Assembly: GCA_039704465.1 (NCBI GenBank)
Contig: JASFAU010000010.1
Coordinates: 124,001-188,000 of the forward strand
Reading direction: 5' to 3'
Source: Plasmodiophora brassicae
Taxonomy: Eukaryota > Endomyxa > Phytomyxea > Plasmodiophorida > Plasmodiophoridae
Length of the DNA: 64,000 bases
Each line of letters begins with the position of its first letter. Position 1 is the stretch's first letter. Of the stretch, positions 31,518 through 41,729 are shown piece after piece. Made by a program: the position numbers and the translations under genes. Below the pieces are notes generated by a model. The model was given only the letters and a program-made list of their open reading frames with translations. It had not been told where the DNA came from and ran no database searches.

Positions 31518-32337
31518 ACGGTCTCAGAGTAATCAGTTATCTTGACGCGCACTCGGCGTCTGCTGTCCCGGTTTCCTGGAATATATACACTTGGCGTTTT
31601 TCGTTGTGCCTGCTTTCGTCATCCCGACCATCGGTAATCAATATGGGTTGGATGCCGGATACAGCAGCGATGTACTATGCCTGCAGGGCCCTAAAGGAAC
31701 CCGAATCAATCACGACAAGCCGTACATACGGAATAGCAGGGTGTTTGTATATTGTGTGAAGTAACAACGCTGGGGCACGACATGAGTGTGCGACGACTAC
31801 CGATCAGTTTAGTTTATTCGGGGTTTCGCGCTTTCCACGCAGCTGGCGCCTCGGTCTCGGTTCCGAGAACAGTAGGCTCACCTAGCAGAACGCCTGCTTC
31901 ACCCGGCCTGACTACCGTTCATAAACCGCGGTATATCGGATAGACGTGAGAATGTCGACTGAGGACCAGGGCGCGGCAGGTGAAGGCCTCGGTCTCGGCA
32001 CTTGGCTTGGTGCCGGAAAACGTGTGTGATCCGATGGCTCATGAGTCATGACAGTCCCGTACAGACGATGATATATAGTATCTGCATAGTGTACTGCGAG
32101 CCGATGTCGACGTCGCTGCCGATGGACGACGCAACAGCATGACGGCATCCACGCCGATGCGGCCAGGAATTATTATCATTGCCGCGGGTACCGGAAGGTG
32201 CCTCCTGGTGCTATCTGGGATAATACTGTCCGAGACCGCAACTGGACGCGCTGCTTGTAGGTCGTGCCGGAGTACCATACCCGAAATACCCGTCCGTGTG
32301 GACTGTGCGCGCTGTGCTGGCAGGCCTGCGCGCGTGG
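31518..32337. other. 820-bp gap downstream of LRR-D
   Basis: The first 250 bp match the 3' flanks of the other LRR genes (GGATACAGCAGCGATGTACTATG and a hydrophobic LAFFVVPAFVIPTIG in one frame). The remainder up to the ESS2 start shows no supported gene. A TATATA-type word lies at about 32068, 270 bp before the ESS2 ATG. Confidence 0.4.
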
Positions 32338-33381
32338 ATGGATGTCGTCCCGTCATCGTCGTCCAAGGCGGTCACGGTCGCCGTCCATGGCCGCGTCGAG
32401 CACGTGTCGCGCCCGGCGCCGCAGAAGGTCGTCCTAGAGGAAGACGCGTACGTGGGCGCCGTCGACGCGATCATCAAACGGGATTTCTTCCCGGACCTGC
32501 TGCCGGACAACGCGCCCGTTCCCGACGCCCGCCTCAACGAGTTCGTCGCGACGCACACGTCCGAGGACAATGCGTCGTTCAACGATATAATCGATCGGCA
32601 GAATGCGGCGCTGAGGGAAGGCACGCGATGGATGGATGCGAAATCGGACGGCGTGCGTCGCGCCGCCGATCTCCGCGATCGCCTTCAACTGCCGGCCGCG
32701 CACGACGACGACGACCCACGCCCAAAGTGTCTCGAGTTCGGCGCATACCAACCGCAGAACGCGCTGATGTTCAACGCCAGCACGGAACACCCGCACGTGA
32801 TCGTCGACAGAGGCGACCGGGTGGCGCCGGAGAACACGCGCCTTCGTGAGTCGTGTTCGTCGTCGATGAGCGATGCGACCAGCGCGACCATCGACTCTGG
32901 CGTTCAGGACGGCAGCGCGACACCCACGATCCGAGGGTACAAGCCTGTTCGTGCGCCCGTCTATGAACCGGACAAGGTCCCGATTACGACCTGGGGCCGC
33001 GTCGCAGGAACGCCGGTTCAGCTCGACGATGGGGACCAAGAGCAGGCCGCTGTTCGTGGGTTTCGGGTTCCTGACGCGCCTGATCGCGAGCGCATCGCCC
33101 GACGACTCGGGCAGGCGGCGGCGAAGAGCATTGCGAAGCGGCAACGGGATCGCTCGTGGACACCGTCGCCGCGTCTAACCAGGACGCCCAGCACGCCGCG
33201 TGCGGTCCAGATGAGCCCCGCCGCCAGGCGGTTGCTGTCGAAGCGCCAGAAATCGCGGGGCGCCGGCGATCCCGAGCTTCGCGCGAGTTATTCGGGCACA
33301 CCCGTGCGCGATCCGTATGACGAGTTCACGCCGGGACCTGCCGGACGTCGCTCACCTTCGGCACGGTCGTCGACGCGGTGA
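32338..33381 (+). CDS. ESS2: Splicing-associated protein ESS2 (DGCR14/Es2 family)
   Basis: Nuclear protein that associates with the late spliceosome. The ORF encodes 347 aa without introns. The N-terminal family signature is KVVLEEDAYVGAVDAIIKRD followed by FFPDLL. The middle has ARLNEFVATHTSEDNASF, where the family has TxTxDDNASF-type sequence. The hallmark ITTWGRVAGTPVQLD lies at about residue 217. The C-terminal part is basic with many SP/TP sites (SWTPSPRLTRTPSTP), typical of the family. The ATG at 32338 gives MDVVPSSSSKAV; an upstream in-frame GTG was not used. Confidence 0.88.
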   Translation: MDVVPSSSSKAVTVAVHGRVEHVSRPAPQKVVLEEDAYVGAVDAIIKRDFFPDLLPDNAPVPDARLNEFVATHTSEDNASFNDIIDRQNAALREGTRWMDAKSDGVRRAADLRDRLQLPAAHDDDDPRPKCLEFGAYQPQNALMFNASTEHPHVIVDRGDRVAPENTRLRESCSSSMSDATSATIDSGVQDGSATPTIRGYKPVRAPVYEPDKVPITTWGRVAGTPVQLDDGDQEQAAVRGFRVPDAPDRERIARRLGQAAAKSIAKRQRDRSWTPSPRLTRTPSTPRAVQMSPAARRLLSKRQKSRGAGDPELRASYSGTPVRDPYDEFTPGPAGRRSPSARSSTR

Positions 33382-33788
33382 CCAGGAGGCCCTGCATGCA
33401 CGTGTGCGACCCGGCATCGTTAATATATGTACCTATACAGTAGCACAAGCGCTGGCGTCGGACGTCGTCGGCGCTGTCGCACGGCCAGTGCCCTAGGGTT
33501 GGCTTCCTCGTAGCCCCCTATATGAAGTTCGGGAACAGGCCGGAGCGGCCCATGCACGCACTTCGGGTCAACGTACGATGATCGCCCGACGCCAAAGGCT
33601 CCGTTACTGCCTCTCCCATTTTCGCCGCCGGATGTGAACGACAGTGCCTGCAGGTCCGGCACCAGTCCGCCAAAGCAGGTCGCAAAACGCGGGGCAGTTC
33701 GTGGCCCGGTGCAGCGTCCCGCGGGCTGTCGACATTTTCGCCGCGTCGTCGTCGTCGTCGTCGTCGCTTGTTGGACGCGGTGACCGCG
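33382..33788. other. 400-bp gap with a GTC trinucleotide run
   Basis: No gene was seen on either strand. A (CGT)n run of about eight triplets lies at 33746-33769, just before the ATP synthase epsilon ATG. It could be 5' UTR or part of an upstream exon of that gene. Confidence 0.4.
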
Positions 33789-33989
33789 ATGGTGTACTGG
33801 CGGGAGGCTGGCCTGACGTACCTGAAGTATGTGTCGGTGGCATCGCAGGCCGTGCGGCAGGCGCTGAAGGAGCCGGCGCGCGCCGAGGCGCTCAAGCGCA
33901 CGGAGATCCTGTTCACCAAGCGCGAGTACAAGGACGGCAAGACCGGGTCGGATCGCAGTAGGTGGAGTTGTCCCGTCGGCCTCGTATGA
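33789..33989 (+). CDS. ATP5F1E: Mitochondrial ATP synthase F1 subunit epsilon
   Basis: Small subunit of the F1 central stalk of mitochondrial ATP synthase. The 66-aa frame starts MVYWREAGLTYLKYVSVASQ and continues AVRQALKEPARAEALKR, matching the family pattern WR.AG.sYi.Y....A..vR.aLK. The family is usually 50-75 aa with no cleaved presequence. The C-terminus after KDGKTGSD is not conserved and may be read-through into an intron. An upstream in-frame extension (MLDAVTA) comes from a non-ATG codon and was not used. Confidence 0.8.
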   Translation: MVYWREAGLTYLKYVSVASQAVRQALKEPARAEALKRTEILFTKREYKDGKTGSDRSRWSCPVGLV

Positions 33990-35022
33990 TAGTGACCGTG
34001 GTTGTGTCTCACTCAGCGAAAATCGAAAGCGTGCAGTAGACGTCCGTTCCAGCGTTCGTTCCGCAACAGTTACGAATGAAACCGTATCGTTCTTCCCCTG
34101 GAATGAGCTGCCGTAATGGCGTGCTCTTTGCCGTTTCGTCAAGGGGTTAGGATGGCACCTGGTCAGCGTGAAGCGTGTCCACGTGCGCCACGCTGGATGG
34201 CAGGGAACGCGGTAATGCGTTTCCCTAGCTGGGTGTGCACATCATGGCGGACATGCACAGAACGCATACCTGTGAGCATGTTCGTCATTGCTGCAGGCAG
34301 GCAACAGTGCAGGCGTGGGCGTCAGAGTCAGCAAACCGAAGCAACGTATGGACGTCCCGATCCTGATCATGACGTTCCCATGTGCTTCTGCGACGCGCTG
34401 TAGCGCGATATGAAGGACGTCCCCGTCCTCGTCGTGTTTGCGCTCGGCGTGCCGTTGACCGTGCTCTTCATGCCGAAGGATTAAGTTCGTGCCTGCCGCC
34501 GTGCCCGGTCGTGGCGTTACGCCCCTGCGTTACGAGCCGGCTTCGACCCCGCCAAGCAGATGGCATAGTCCATTTCCATTAGGTGGCGATGGCGGGCGCG
34601 CTCAGGCGGCCGTCGATGTGGTTGGAGGGCGCCTCGGGGATCTGGTGAAGGCGTGCTGAAGATCGTCCTGCTGCTGTGCGCTAAGACATTTCCCGTGTGG
34701 CGGTAGTGTTCCCTGCTCCTTGTGGTCAGTCTGGTCGGCGCTGGCACGTGCAGGGTGTGATCGCTTGGCAGAAGGTGTAACGCCCAGGCCAAGCAACCAC
34801 ATGTTAGGCCTCGGTATTACTGCAGAACAGAGGCGATTGCTTGCTTCCTGGTACTAGAGGTGGATACGCCGATAGCCTGTGACATGGTGTCCTGACTCGT
34901 TGAGCGGCCCAGCCAGCCCCAGCGCATCCAAACCCGACCGTCCCCACGGAGTGCCAGTTGTCGAGCCAGACACGACCACGTGGACCTCGAAGACGTCCTC
35001 GTGATTACCAGCGCCAGCGCCA
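33990..35022. other. 1-kb gap without a supported gene
   Basis: Both strands carry only short frames. One tiny ORF at 34411-34485 encodes 24 residues with a hydrophobic core (VLVVFALGVPLTVLFMP) and follows a duplicated stretch that starts GACGTCCC (34352 and 34419). It could be a very small membrane peptide but there is no independent support. A divergent or antisense gene cannot be excluded. Confidence 0.35.
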
Positions 35023-35313
35023 ATGACTGTCCACGTTATAAGCAAGTTACGAATCCAGTCAGACAAGGTCAACGACGCCAAGGCGCTGTTCAACTCGTTA
35101 CTGGTGCCCAGTCGTGCGCATGCCGGCTGCATCAAGTACAACGTGTACCAGGACAGGAACGACCCGCAGGAGTTCGCGTTCATTGAAGAATGGCAGACTG
35201 AGAAGGCGCTGGACGACCACCTAGCTACCGATCTCCTAAAGCAAGGGTTTGCTCGCGTCGGCAAGCTTGTTGAGACGGCGCCCGTTGTCCAGCGCCTCAA
35301 CTTCCTGGGCTAA
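35023..35313 (+). CDS. ABM-domain protein, putative quinol/antibiotic-type monooxygenase
   Basis: The complete 96-aa protein is a single ferredoxin-like ABM domain: MTVHVISKLRI, then SRAHAGCIKYNVYQDRNDP, then FAFIEEWQTEKALDDHLATD. This is the layout of small dimeric YgiN/LsrG-type proteins (beta-strand, helix, G-C/N-x-x-Y, E-x-W, DxH). These enzymes oxidise quinols or act on small signalling molecules without a cofactor. The substrate here cannot be inferred. The gene is intronless and short. A bacterial origin is possible but base composition gives no clear contrast. Confidence 0.85.
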   Translation: MTVHVISKLRIQSDKVNDAKALFNSLLVPSRAHAGCIKYNVYQDRNDPQEFAFIEEWQTEKALDDHLATDLLKQGFARVGKLVETAPVVQRLNFLG

Positions 35314-35430
35314 TCAGCCTTCCCACCGATTGCCAGTACAACCCGAGCCAGTCCAGAGTCTATGTAGCTCTAGTTGTGCACACCTGATTGGAAGCACGCG
35401 ATGACAAGGACAGGCAACGCAACCACACGT

Positions 35431-37026
35431 TTACTCTTGTCTGTAGATTGCAAGAAACTGCTGACGGTGATGGTCGTCCTCGAAGGTCGGGACGAAAGGG
35501 ATTGTTATGATCTCTGAGAAGCCTTCGTCCAACGAAGGTTCCTGGTAGTATTTCGCATAGGTGTGGTAACACACCGACTTCAGCGCCGGTTTCGACAGCG
35601 GCAGACCAAGTCGAAAACGGACGCCGCGCATGCAGTTGAGATGTTCGGCCAGATTGCGATCCACATCAAACCTGGCGACACGAACAGTTGAGCCGGGGTA
35701 CTTCTTCGCCAGCGCCACCCACTGAGCGCGGACGGCCCTGTTCGCGTTTGTCTAGGAGCGCAGGTCATCAGCGAAACCGCCAGTGTCGCGTTGAACAAAC
35801 AGGATTACGTTGTCAATGCAGACGGATTTCCCATCCGATAGAGCGGCCTCAGCTGCTTTCAGGCATTTCGCGAGTGAAGCCAGCGTGTCCTGGTTGACAA
35901 TCGTATGCGACGCGGACAGGTGGGCCGTGGCAAACGTAGTCTGCAAGGGACCAGTCAAACGCGTTCATGAAACAGCTATCACGCGCCTCGGAGGTGTACC
36001 TTGCCCGACCCGGGCCATGCTTGCAGCAAGAGTATTTCCAGTGAAGGGGAAGCTGGTCCAACAAGCTTGTCCAAAACCGGCTGTAATGAGGCCCTGTTCC
36101 CGAGGTACGTCACGGGGTCGTGCATGATAAACGGTTCAGCAGGTTCGCCCAGGAAAAACTCTTCAGGTGTCTGTCAATACGTAGACGACGGTTAAACCAA
36201 CGGACAGGCAGGCTGGCACATATCGTTGCCAACCATGAAGTCGATTTTGGCATTGTGTGCGAAGGCACGATCGGAACACGCGAAGTCAGCCTTGCCGTGC
36301 CGTTTGGCTGAGACCGCCGGTCGCCCCGCCGCATCACCTGTCAGCACATCGTTCATTCGGGAAATAGATAACGCCACTGAAATGATGTCGAAACCGACCG
36401 ACGTAGATAGATTTGGAGGCGTCGACCTGGATGTCGAAGTCTTTCCGCAGCCAGTCGACGAGCAGCGTCCACAGCCCGGTTTCTGGCTTGCGATAGACGC
36501 TGTCTTTGCGAATCGACGCCAACGTACAGACAGGAAGCGTCTTGGGGAGAGATTGCATAACCAGGCGGAACCGGTCACGAACCAGGTCAAAGGCCGGCTT
36601 CGACTTCGAAGCCCCCGACTGGTTAGACAGAATGGCCACGACGGCGCCACGCGCCTCACATTCCGATTTCAGCTTCTTCGACACGATCGGGAACGTCCAC
36701 GCCCAGTCCGAGGCAGACTTTGGAAAACGGGGTCCAGGGCGAGCGACCCCAGATCGTGCATTCGTGATCGGTTTCGTCGTGACCAGCGTGCCGTCGAAGT
36801 CGACAGCAATAACAGGGACGGACGCGCCGCGACGTGTCGACAGAAACTCGGGAAACGCCGGCGACACCAGTCGGAGGACGTCGCCGCCGGCCACCATGTC
36901 ATGGGAGATACGAACGGACCCGGGGAACAGCGTCGCCTGGACGAGCGCCGGGCGCTTCCTCGTCGCCCGCCATTCCTCATCGGACTCGGCGTCATCCCCG
37001 ATCGGGCGCTTCGCCTGCGCCGACAT
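35431..37026 (-). CDS. PNKP: Bifunctional polynucleotide phosphatase/kinase
   Basis: DNA-end repair enzyme that removes 3' phosphates and phosphorylates 5' ends. The first exon (37026 to about 36412) has the phosphatase motif VDFDGTLVTTK, then FPKSASDW, LSNQSG and YRKPETGLW. A splice near 36395-36346 joins SIYVG to DAAGRP..KRHGKADFACSDR, the next conserved block. Further on, WPGSGK|TTF is the kinase P-loop, split by an intron (about 36018-35946). The gene ends with GFSEIITIPFVPTF. CIDN|TN of the kinase domain also spans an intron near 35790-35750. No FHA domain precedes the phosphatase, as in plant and fungal relatives. The ATG at 37026 (MSAQAKRP) gives a short basic N-terminus. Confidence 0.87.
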
Positions 37027-37245
37027 GCCCTTGACGACGACCCAGCGCCCGGCGATACGGCGCCGCCCCGCCCGGATATGCAACAGCGGCTCCGCTCTGA
37101 TGAGAAGGCGGCGAATCGCCAAAACTGGGCGTCGCCAGACGGCGTCCGGCTACGGTTTTCGCGTACGGACGCGCGTGCCGTGCGGACGGAGCCGGTGGCG
37201 GTGAGGCCCTCGAAACCAAATCGGCAGTTGACGACGGGGTCGGGA

Positions 37246-38076
37246 ATGTTTTCGTGGTCGGGCCAGCCGGATCTGGTTCGGGCGTCGCAGAAGGATGCGT
37301 ACTACGCCGAGGCGCTGGCGGACGACCTGCAGGACGTGGTGTCGTTGACGGGCGGGGCGCGCATCGCGGCGAACACGCACCGGGAGGTGAAGGTCGCGGC
37401 GGCCGCGCTGTACTATGGCGTGCTGCTGTTCGGCAGGAAGACGCTGGGCGAGGAGTACTGCGACCTGGAGCGCGTCACGCCTGACTGGAGGGTTCCGTCG
37501 CGATGGCGGATGCTGTCGCTGCTGGGCCTGCAGATTGCGTTCCCGTATGCACTGACGCGTCTGCGTCCGCTGTCGGCGTCGACGCATCCCGTTGTTGGTG
37601 CCTATAACGCCATCGTCACGCTGGCATCGCATGCACCGAGCATTCATCGTCTGCATCTCGCCGTGTTCTACCTTTTCGGCACGTACTTGCGCCTGTCGAA
37701 TCGCCTGACCAGGGTTCGATACCTGTACACGAGGAGAGTGGATGGGCCCCGGCACGGCTATGGCCTTCTGGGTCTGCTGATCATCCTTCAGATGGGGATC
37801 GCCGCCGGCCTTGCCGCCACCGAACGACTGAAAAGGGCAAGCAAGAGACGCGACGGGGACGACGCCAGCGGCGAGGTCGTCCCTGTGGAGCCGTGTCGGA
37901 GCGGGTCGTCCTGCACGCTGTGCCTGGGGCCGAAAGCGGCCCCAACCGTCACCGATTGTGGACACGTCTTCTGCTGGAACTGCATTGCGAGCTGGTGCTC
38001 GAACAAGGCCGAGTGTCCTCTGTGCAGGCAGCCTGTTCTGCTCACCAACCTGGTTCACTTAGCCAATTACGCATGA
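37246..38076 (+). CDS. PEX10: Peroxisome biogenesis factor 10 (RING E3 ligase)
   Basis: Peroxisomal membrane E3 that with PEX2 and PEX12 ubiquitinates the import receptor PEX5. The intronless ORF encodes 276 aa. The N-terminal Pex2/Pex12-type helical region includes RASQKDAYYAEALADDLQ and YYGVLLFGRKTLGEEYCD, a classic PEX10 signature. Hydrophobic helices lie at about 95-115, 135-160 and 175-190. The C-terminal RING finger is CTLCLGPKAAPTVTDCGHVF..C..C..W.....CPLCR. The long open frame upstream to 36226 overlaps PNKP in antisense and is not part of the protein. The ATG at 37246 is 220 bp from the divergent PNKP start. Confidence 0.88.
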   Translation: MFSWSGQPDLVRASQKDAYYAEALADDLQDVVSLTGGARIAANTHREVKVAAAALYYGVLLFGRKTLGEEYCDLERVTPDWRVPSRWRMLSLLGLQIAFPYALTRLRPLSASTHPVVGAYNAIVTLASHAPSIHRLHLAVFYLFGTYLRLSNRLTRVRYLYTRRVDGPRHGYGLLGLLIILQMGIAAGLAATERLKRASKRRDGDDASGEVVPVEPCRSGSSCTLCLGPKAAPTVTDCGHVFCWNCIASWCSNKAECPLCRQPVLLTNLVHLANYA

Positions 38077-38123
38077 ATGCAAATCAATTCCATAAGCGTA
38101 CTAACGATGAGTGTAATTAGTGG

Positions 38124-40275
38124 CTACAGCTTCTCCTCGAGGGCTTTGGCAGCCAGCTCAGCGCGATGGTCGGCGTTGGCCAGGGCGACCAGTGCTATGT
38201 TGACCTCGGCGGCTGCATTAGAGGCGGCGTCGGTTTCCTGCGTGAACCTGTCTCGTGCCTGCAGCAGATCATGGAGGCGCTTGCTGTGCTCGGCGATGCT
38301 TCGCGCTATATTCTGCCGGATCTGGCTCTCGTCGAGCTCTTTCCGCGCAATCTGTTCGTCAGTGCTGCCCATGTCTTCCTCCAAACGTTTCCTCCGCAGT
38401 AGCGCTTCCGAATGCTCATGTTCAATCGCATCCAGCGCCTGCTGTTCCTTCGCCAGCAGCTTGGTCTCCTCATCCTTCTTCGATTCCTCGTCGCGCAATT
38501 CTTCCTCGACCTGCTTCAGCGCCCTGACGTCCTCCTGATGATGCGGCTCTGCATTAGCCTGCTCAGCCTGCAGTCTGTTGTTATCGACAGGCTGTTAGAA
38601 GCGACGCAGAACACCGATTGTAGATTTGACACCCTACCTGGCCTGGTCATCTTCAACAACGCGAAGGCGCAACTTCAGCTTGTCCAGATGGTCGGCTTCG
38701 GCCTGCCGTTGGCGTTCGGCTTCTTTCGTGCGGGACTCGTGCTGTGACAGGTGGGCGTCGACGCGCGACAGAACCGAGGGCGCATCGTCCTTGCCGACGA
38801 CGCGAACGTTAAGCGAGTCGCCTAGGAACCTGGGTGCGCAGAAGGTTAGTGTCCATCGGTTGCTGAACTGTGTCCGTCAACAGGACCTCAGCGTCGCCTG
38901 TGTCATTTCGTGGTCGATCTTTCGCCTCGAAAGAACGTGTCGCTGCAGTCCGGGTTCTTCGTCGGGGCCATCCTCAGCATCAGCCTCCGTACGCTCGTCC
39001 AGGGAACGAATCTCGGCTTCTAGGCGTTCAATTGCCTGTTCTTCGGCGACGATTGCACTAGAAACGGACCCGATCGGGAGCTGCACGACATGGTAAGCAT
39101 CAGGTAAACTCGAGACGCAAGGTTGCCTTACGTCTCGCGACAGCATGTCCCGGATTCTGTCCTGGTACCCTGCAATGGCATCTCGGTACTCGTGCATGCG
39201 GACAACGTTCTCGGTCTGGGCCGTTATCGTCTGTTGCGACTTGGCAATTGAGCTCCTCAGTTGCGCGATCTCCTTGTGCGTTGCAGCCAGCTGAGTCTCA
39301 ATGTCCCGTACTTTGGCACCGAAATCCGCAATCTGTTGCCGATACTCATTATCAACCACGACCATACCGATACGTCGATGGCTCATACGGATCGTTTTAA
39401 GGTGTCCAGCCGAGCGCGCCGCTCTGAAATTCCCTGTTCGATGTCGTCGACGGTCGCCTTGAGCGTGGACACTACCTCCTTGTGCTCACGCTTCCGTTTG
39501 GATGTCAGCGCAACGTCTGCATCAGCTGCTTTCTTGGCTTCCAGAAGCGATACTGCCTGAGGAAACCCTATCGTGAATCGATCGCGGGCATTGGCACAAT
39601 ATGATGCATAGAACCTTTGCCTGGAGCTTGGAGCATTCGTCTTTGAGGTTGCGTTCCGATTCGCGCAGCGACCTCAGTGCAGTAATAACGGTGGCAGCAT
39701 CTGCCCGAGCGCGGTCGAGCTGGTCCCGTGCCACTGACTGGCTACGAATGCGCATGTCGAGAACCGCATGAAGACTGTCCACCTAACGGAATGTTAGCAT
39801 TCAGGGTGGACCTCTGTGATCCCGGAACCTAACCTTGTCGCGCTGAGCCTCGGCTGCGCGCACCGCTTCGTGTGCCTTATTGGCTAAAAGGTTTATCTCT
39901 TGCCACCTGTCCAACACGGCCTTCGCGTGCTCATAGCCCTGCGTGTGACGTTCCTCAAATGACGGCTCCTCGGCTTCAATCGGCGCAGACAACGCTGATT
40001 CCAGGCGAGACACAAATTCGTCAGGATCCGCCTTTGGACACTGTACTGTCAGACAGGAATCAAACGAACTCGCTGACCAATACCGTGTCAAACGACGATG
40101 CGGGCTGTTGCCGAAGGACCCCTGCGGGAAACCTGTCCCCTAGGAACTGAAAAGAGACAACAGCCAGGACGGCGATTATGACGGTGAACGCGACCGACGG
40201 CGTCCACGCGTCGATGATCGGCTTCCATGGCGACACCGGCACACGCTTCTCCGCCTTAACCGCATCCACGTTCTG
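38124..40275 (-). CDS. Membrane-anchored coiled-coil protein (multi-exon)
   Basis: Exons read from right to left encode a short basic N-terminus and one membrane span (VAFTVIIAVLAVVSFQFLG, about 40190), then long coiled-coil segments: about 40020-39830 (HAKAVLDRWQEINLLANKAH), 39780-39600 (ARDQLDRARADAATVITALR), 39390-38880 (YRQQIADFGAKVRDIETQLA), 38820-38640 and 38530-38124 (EEELRDEESKKDEETKLLAK). The stop is at 38124. I estimate 550-600 residues of mostly heptad repeats. The start is uncertain: the first usable codon near 40278 is TTG, and CTTGCAG just before suggests an upstream exon. A tether or organelle-shaping role is possible but not shown. Confidence 0.55.
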
Positions 40276-40564
40276 CAAGTAGTAACTCTACGCGTGTGAC
40301 ATGTCATTGCCCCTGTTCACGAACGACCATAAACGTTCTCCACCTCCGGGTCCTGGAACCCAGCGACACCGGCGCCTTCGGGGCCGGCCTCGCTGACAAC
40401 GGCCATGACGACCACGGCCGGATGTGAACGGCGCACGAATCCTGTTGCGCGCGCGCGCGCAGATGAAAACGGCGGCAGCAGGCGCCGCCTGGTCATCCGA
40501 CGCCGCTCCGTGGCGCAGTCCGTGGCCGACCGAGGTCCGCGCCGCCAGGGGTCCGCCATCCATC

Positions 40565-41578
40565 ATGGACAGCAACAACACTGCTGCTGCTGATGATGAC
40601 GGTGAGGCGGGTAGCACGACGCCGTACCGGTGCCGGTATCCGAACTGTGGCATGGCGTTCAGGAATGCGTCGAAATGTGCACGGCATTTTCGGACGCATG
40701 ATGGCGAGAGACCGTAAGGACCGCGCGCTCGCGGCTGATTGCTTCTGCGACGTCTGACACGCGCATCGCTTGCCAGGTTCATCTGCCAGGTTGCCGGATG
40801 TGGGAAGTCGTATATGAGACCGGAGCATTTACGGCGGCACATGATGGCGCACACGGGCGAACGTCCGTTCCGGTGCGACCAGTGCCAGGCGACGTTCATG
40901 GCATCGCACCATTTGAAACGGCATGTGCAAACGCATGAGACGGCAACGCCGTTCCAGTGCGCTTCCTGTGGCGCGTCGTTCGAGAAGGCGTATCAGTTGC
41001 GTGAGCACTCGTATCGGCATACGAACGTGAAAGCGTTCGCGTGCGAGCACGACGGGTGTGACGAGGCATTTGTCCTGAAGGCGGAACTGGCGCGACATGC
41101 CAAGTCTCACCTGCCGTCAAGGACGCACCCCTGCGACATTTGTGACGGCGACGTCGTGTTCGACAAGTTCAGCGACAAGGTCGCCCACGTTAAAGAGTGC
41201 CACGGCGACCGTTTCGTGTGCCCCGTGTGCGGGCGGCCGTTCCAGACGCAATCAAAGCTGAACTGGCACACGAAATCGCACGACCCGTCGTCGAGGGTCC
41301 AGTGCCATGTCTGCCTGAAAACCTACAGCAACGAGGCGAACCTGGCCGTCCACACGCGGTCCGTCCACGACAAGATCCGCCCGTTCGTCTGCCCGTACGC
41401 CACCTGCAACGGGCGCGCCTTCGCCCTGAAGGGCACATTGCAGCGCCACGTCCAGAAATGCCACGAGCACGTCCAACCGCGACGGAGACGCTCCGCGCTG
41501 CCCTTCAAGAATGTCTTCTGCGGGCGACGGGATCGTCCGTCCGCTCTCGACGACCGTGACGACGCCATGCCGATCTAG
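40565..41578 (+). CDS. GTF3A: Transcription factor IIIA (nine C2H2 zinc fingers)
   Basis: TFIIIA binds the internal control region of 5S rRNA genes and 5S rRNA itself. Exon 1 is 40565-40713 and exon 2 is 40777-41578; the 63-nt intron interrupts the linker GERPF between fingers 1 and 2. The product has 316 aa. Nine C2H2 fingers follow one another: YRCRYPNCGMAF.., FICQVAGCGKSY.., FRCDQCQATF.., FQCASCGASF.., FACEHDGCDEAF.., HPCDICDGDVVF.., FVCPVCGRPF.., VQCHVCLKTY.. and FVCPYATCNGRAF... Finger 6 is irregular, as in known TFIIIAs, and the last ends in H..C-H. Nine fingers and a basic tail identify the family; another nine-finger protein is less likely. Confidence 0.82.
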
Positions 41579-41729
41579 CTCTACTGTATCGGGAATAATA
41601 ATATGGTTCTGTGCACTCTGGTGAATGTCGAACGGCGCCGCAGAGCCACGGCCGGCGACCAACGACTGCCGCCGCCCGCACAGTCGGACGAGCGCGGCGT
41701 GTGTGCGACCGCGACGCGGCACCGGTCCG

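Noticed and set aside
36226..37245. 340-residue upstream extension of PEX10
   Set aside because: It overlaps the PNKP first exon in antisense, and PEX10 proteins begin near the SQKDAYY signature.
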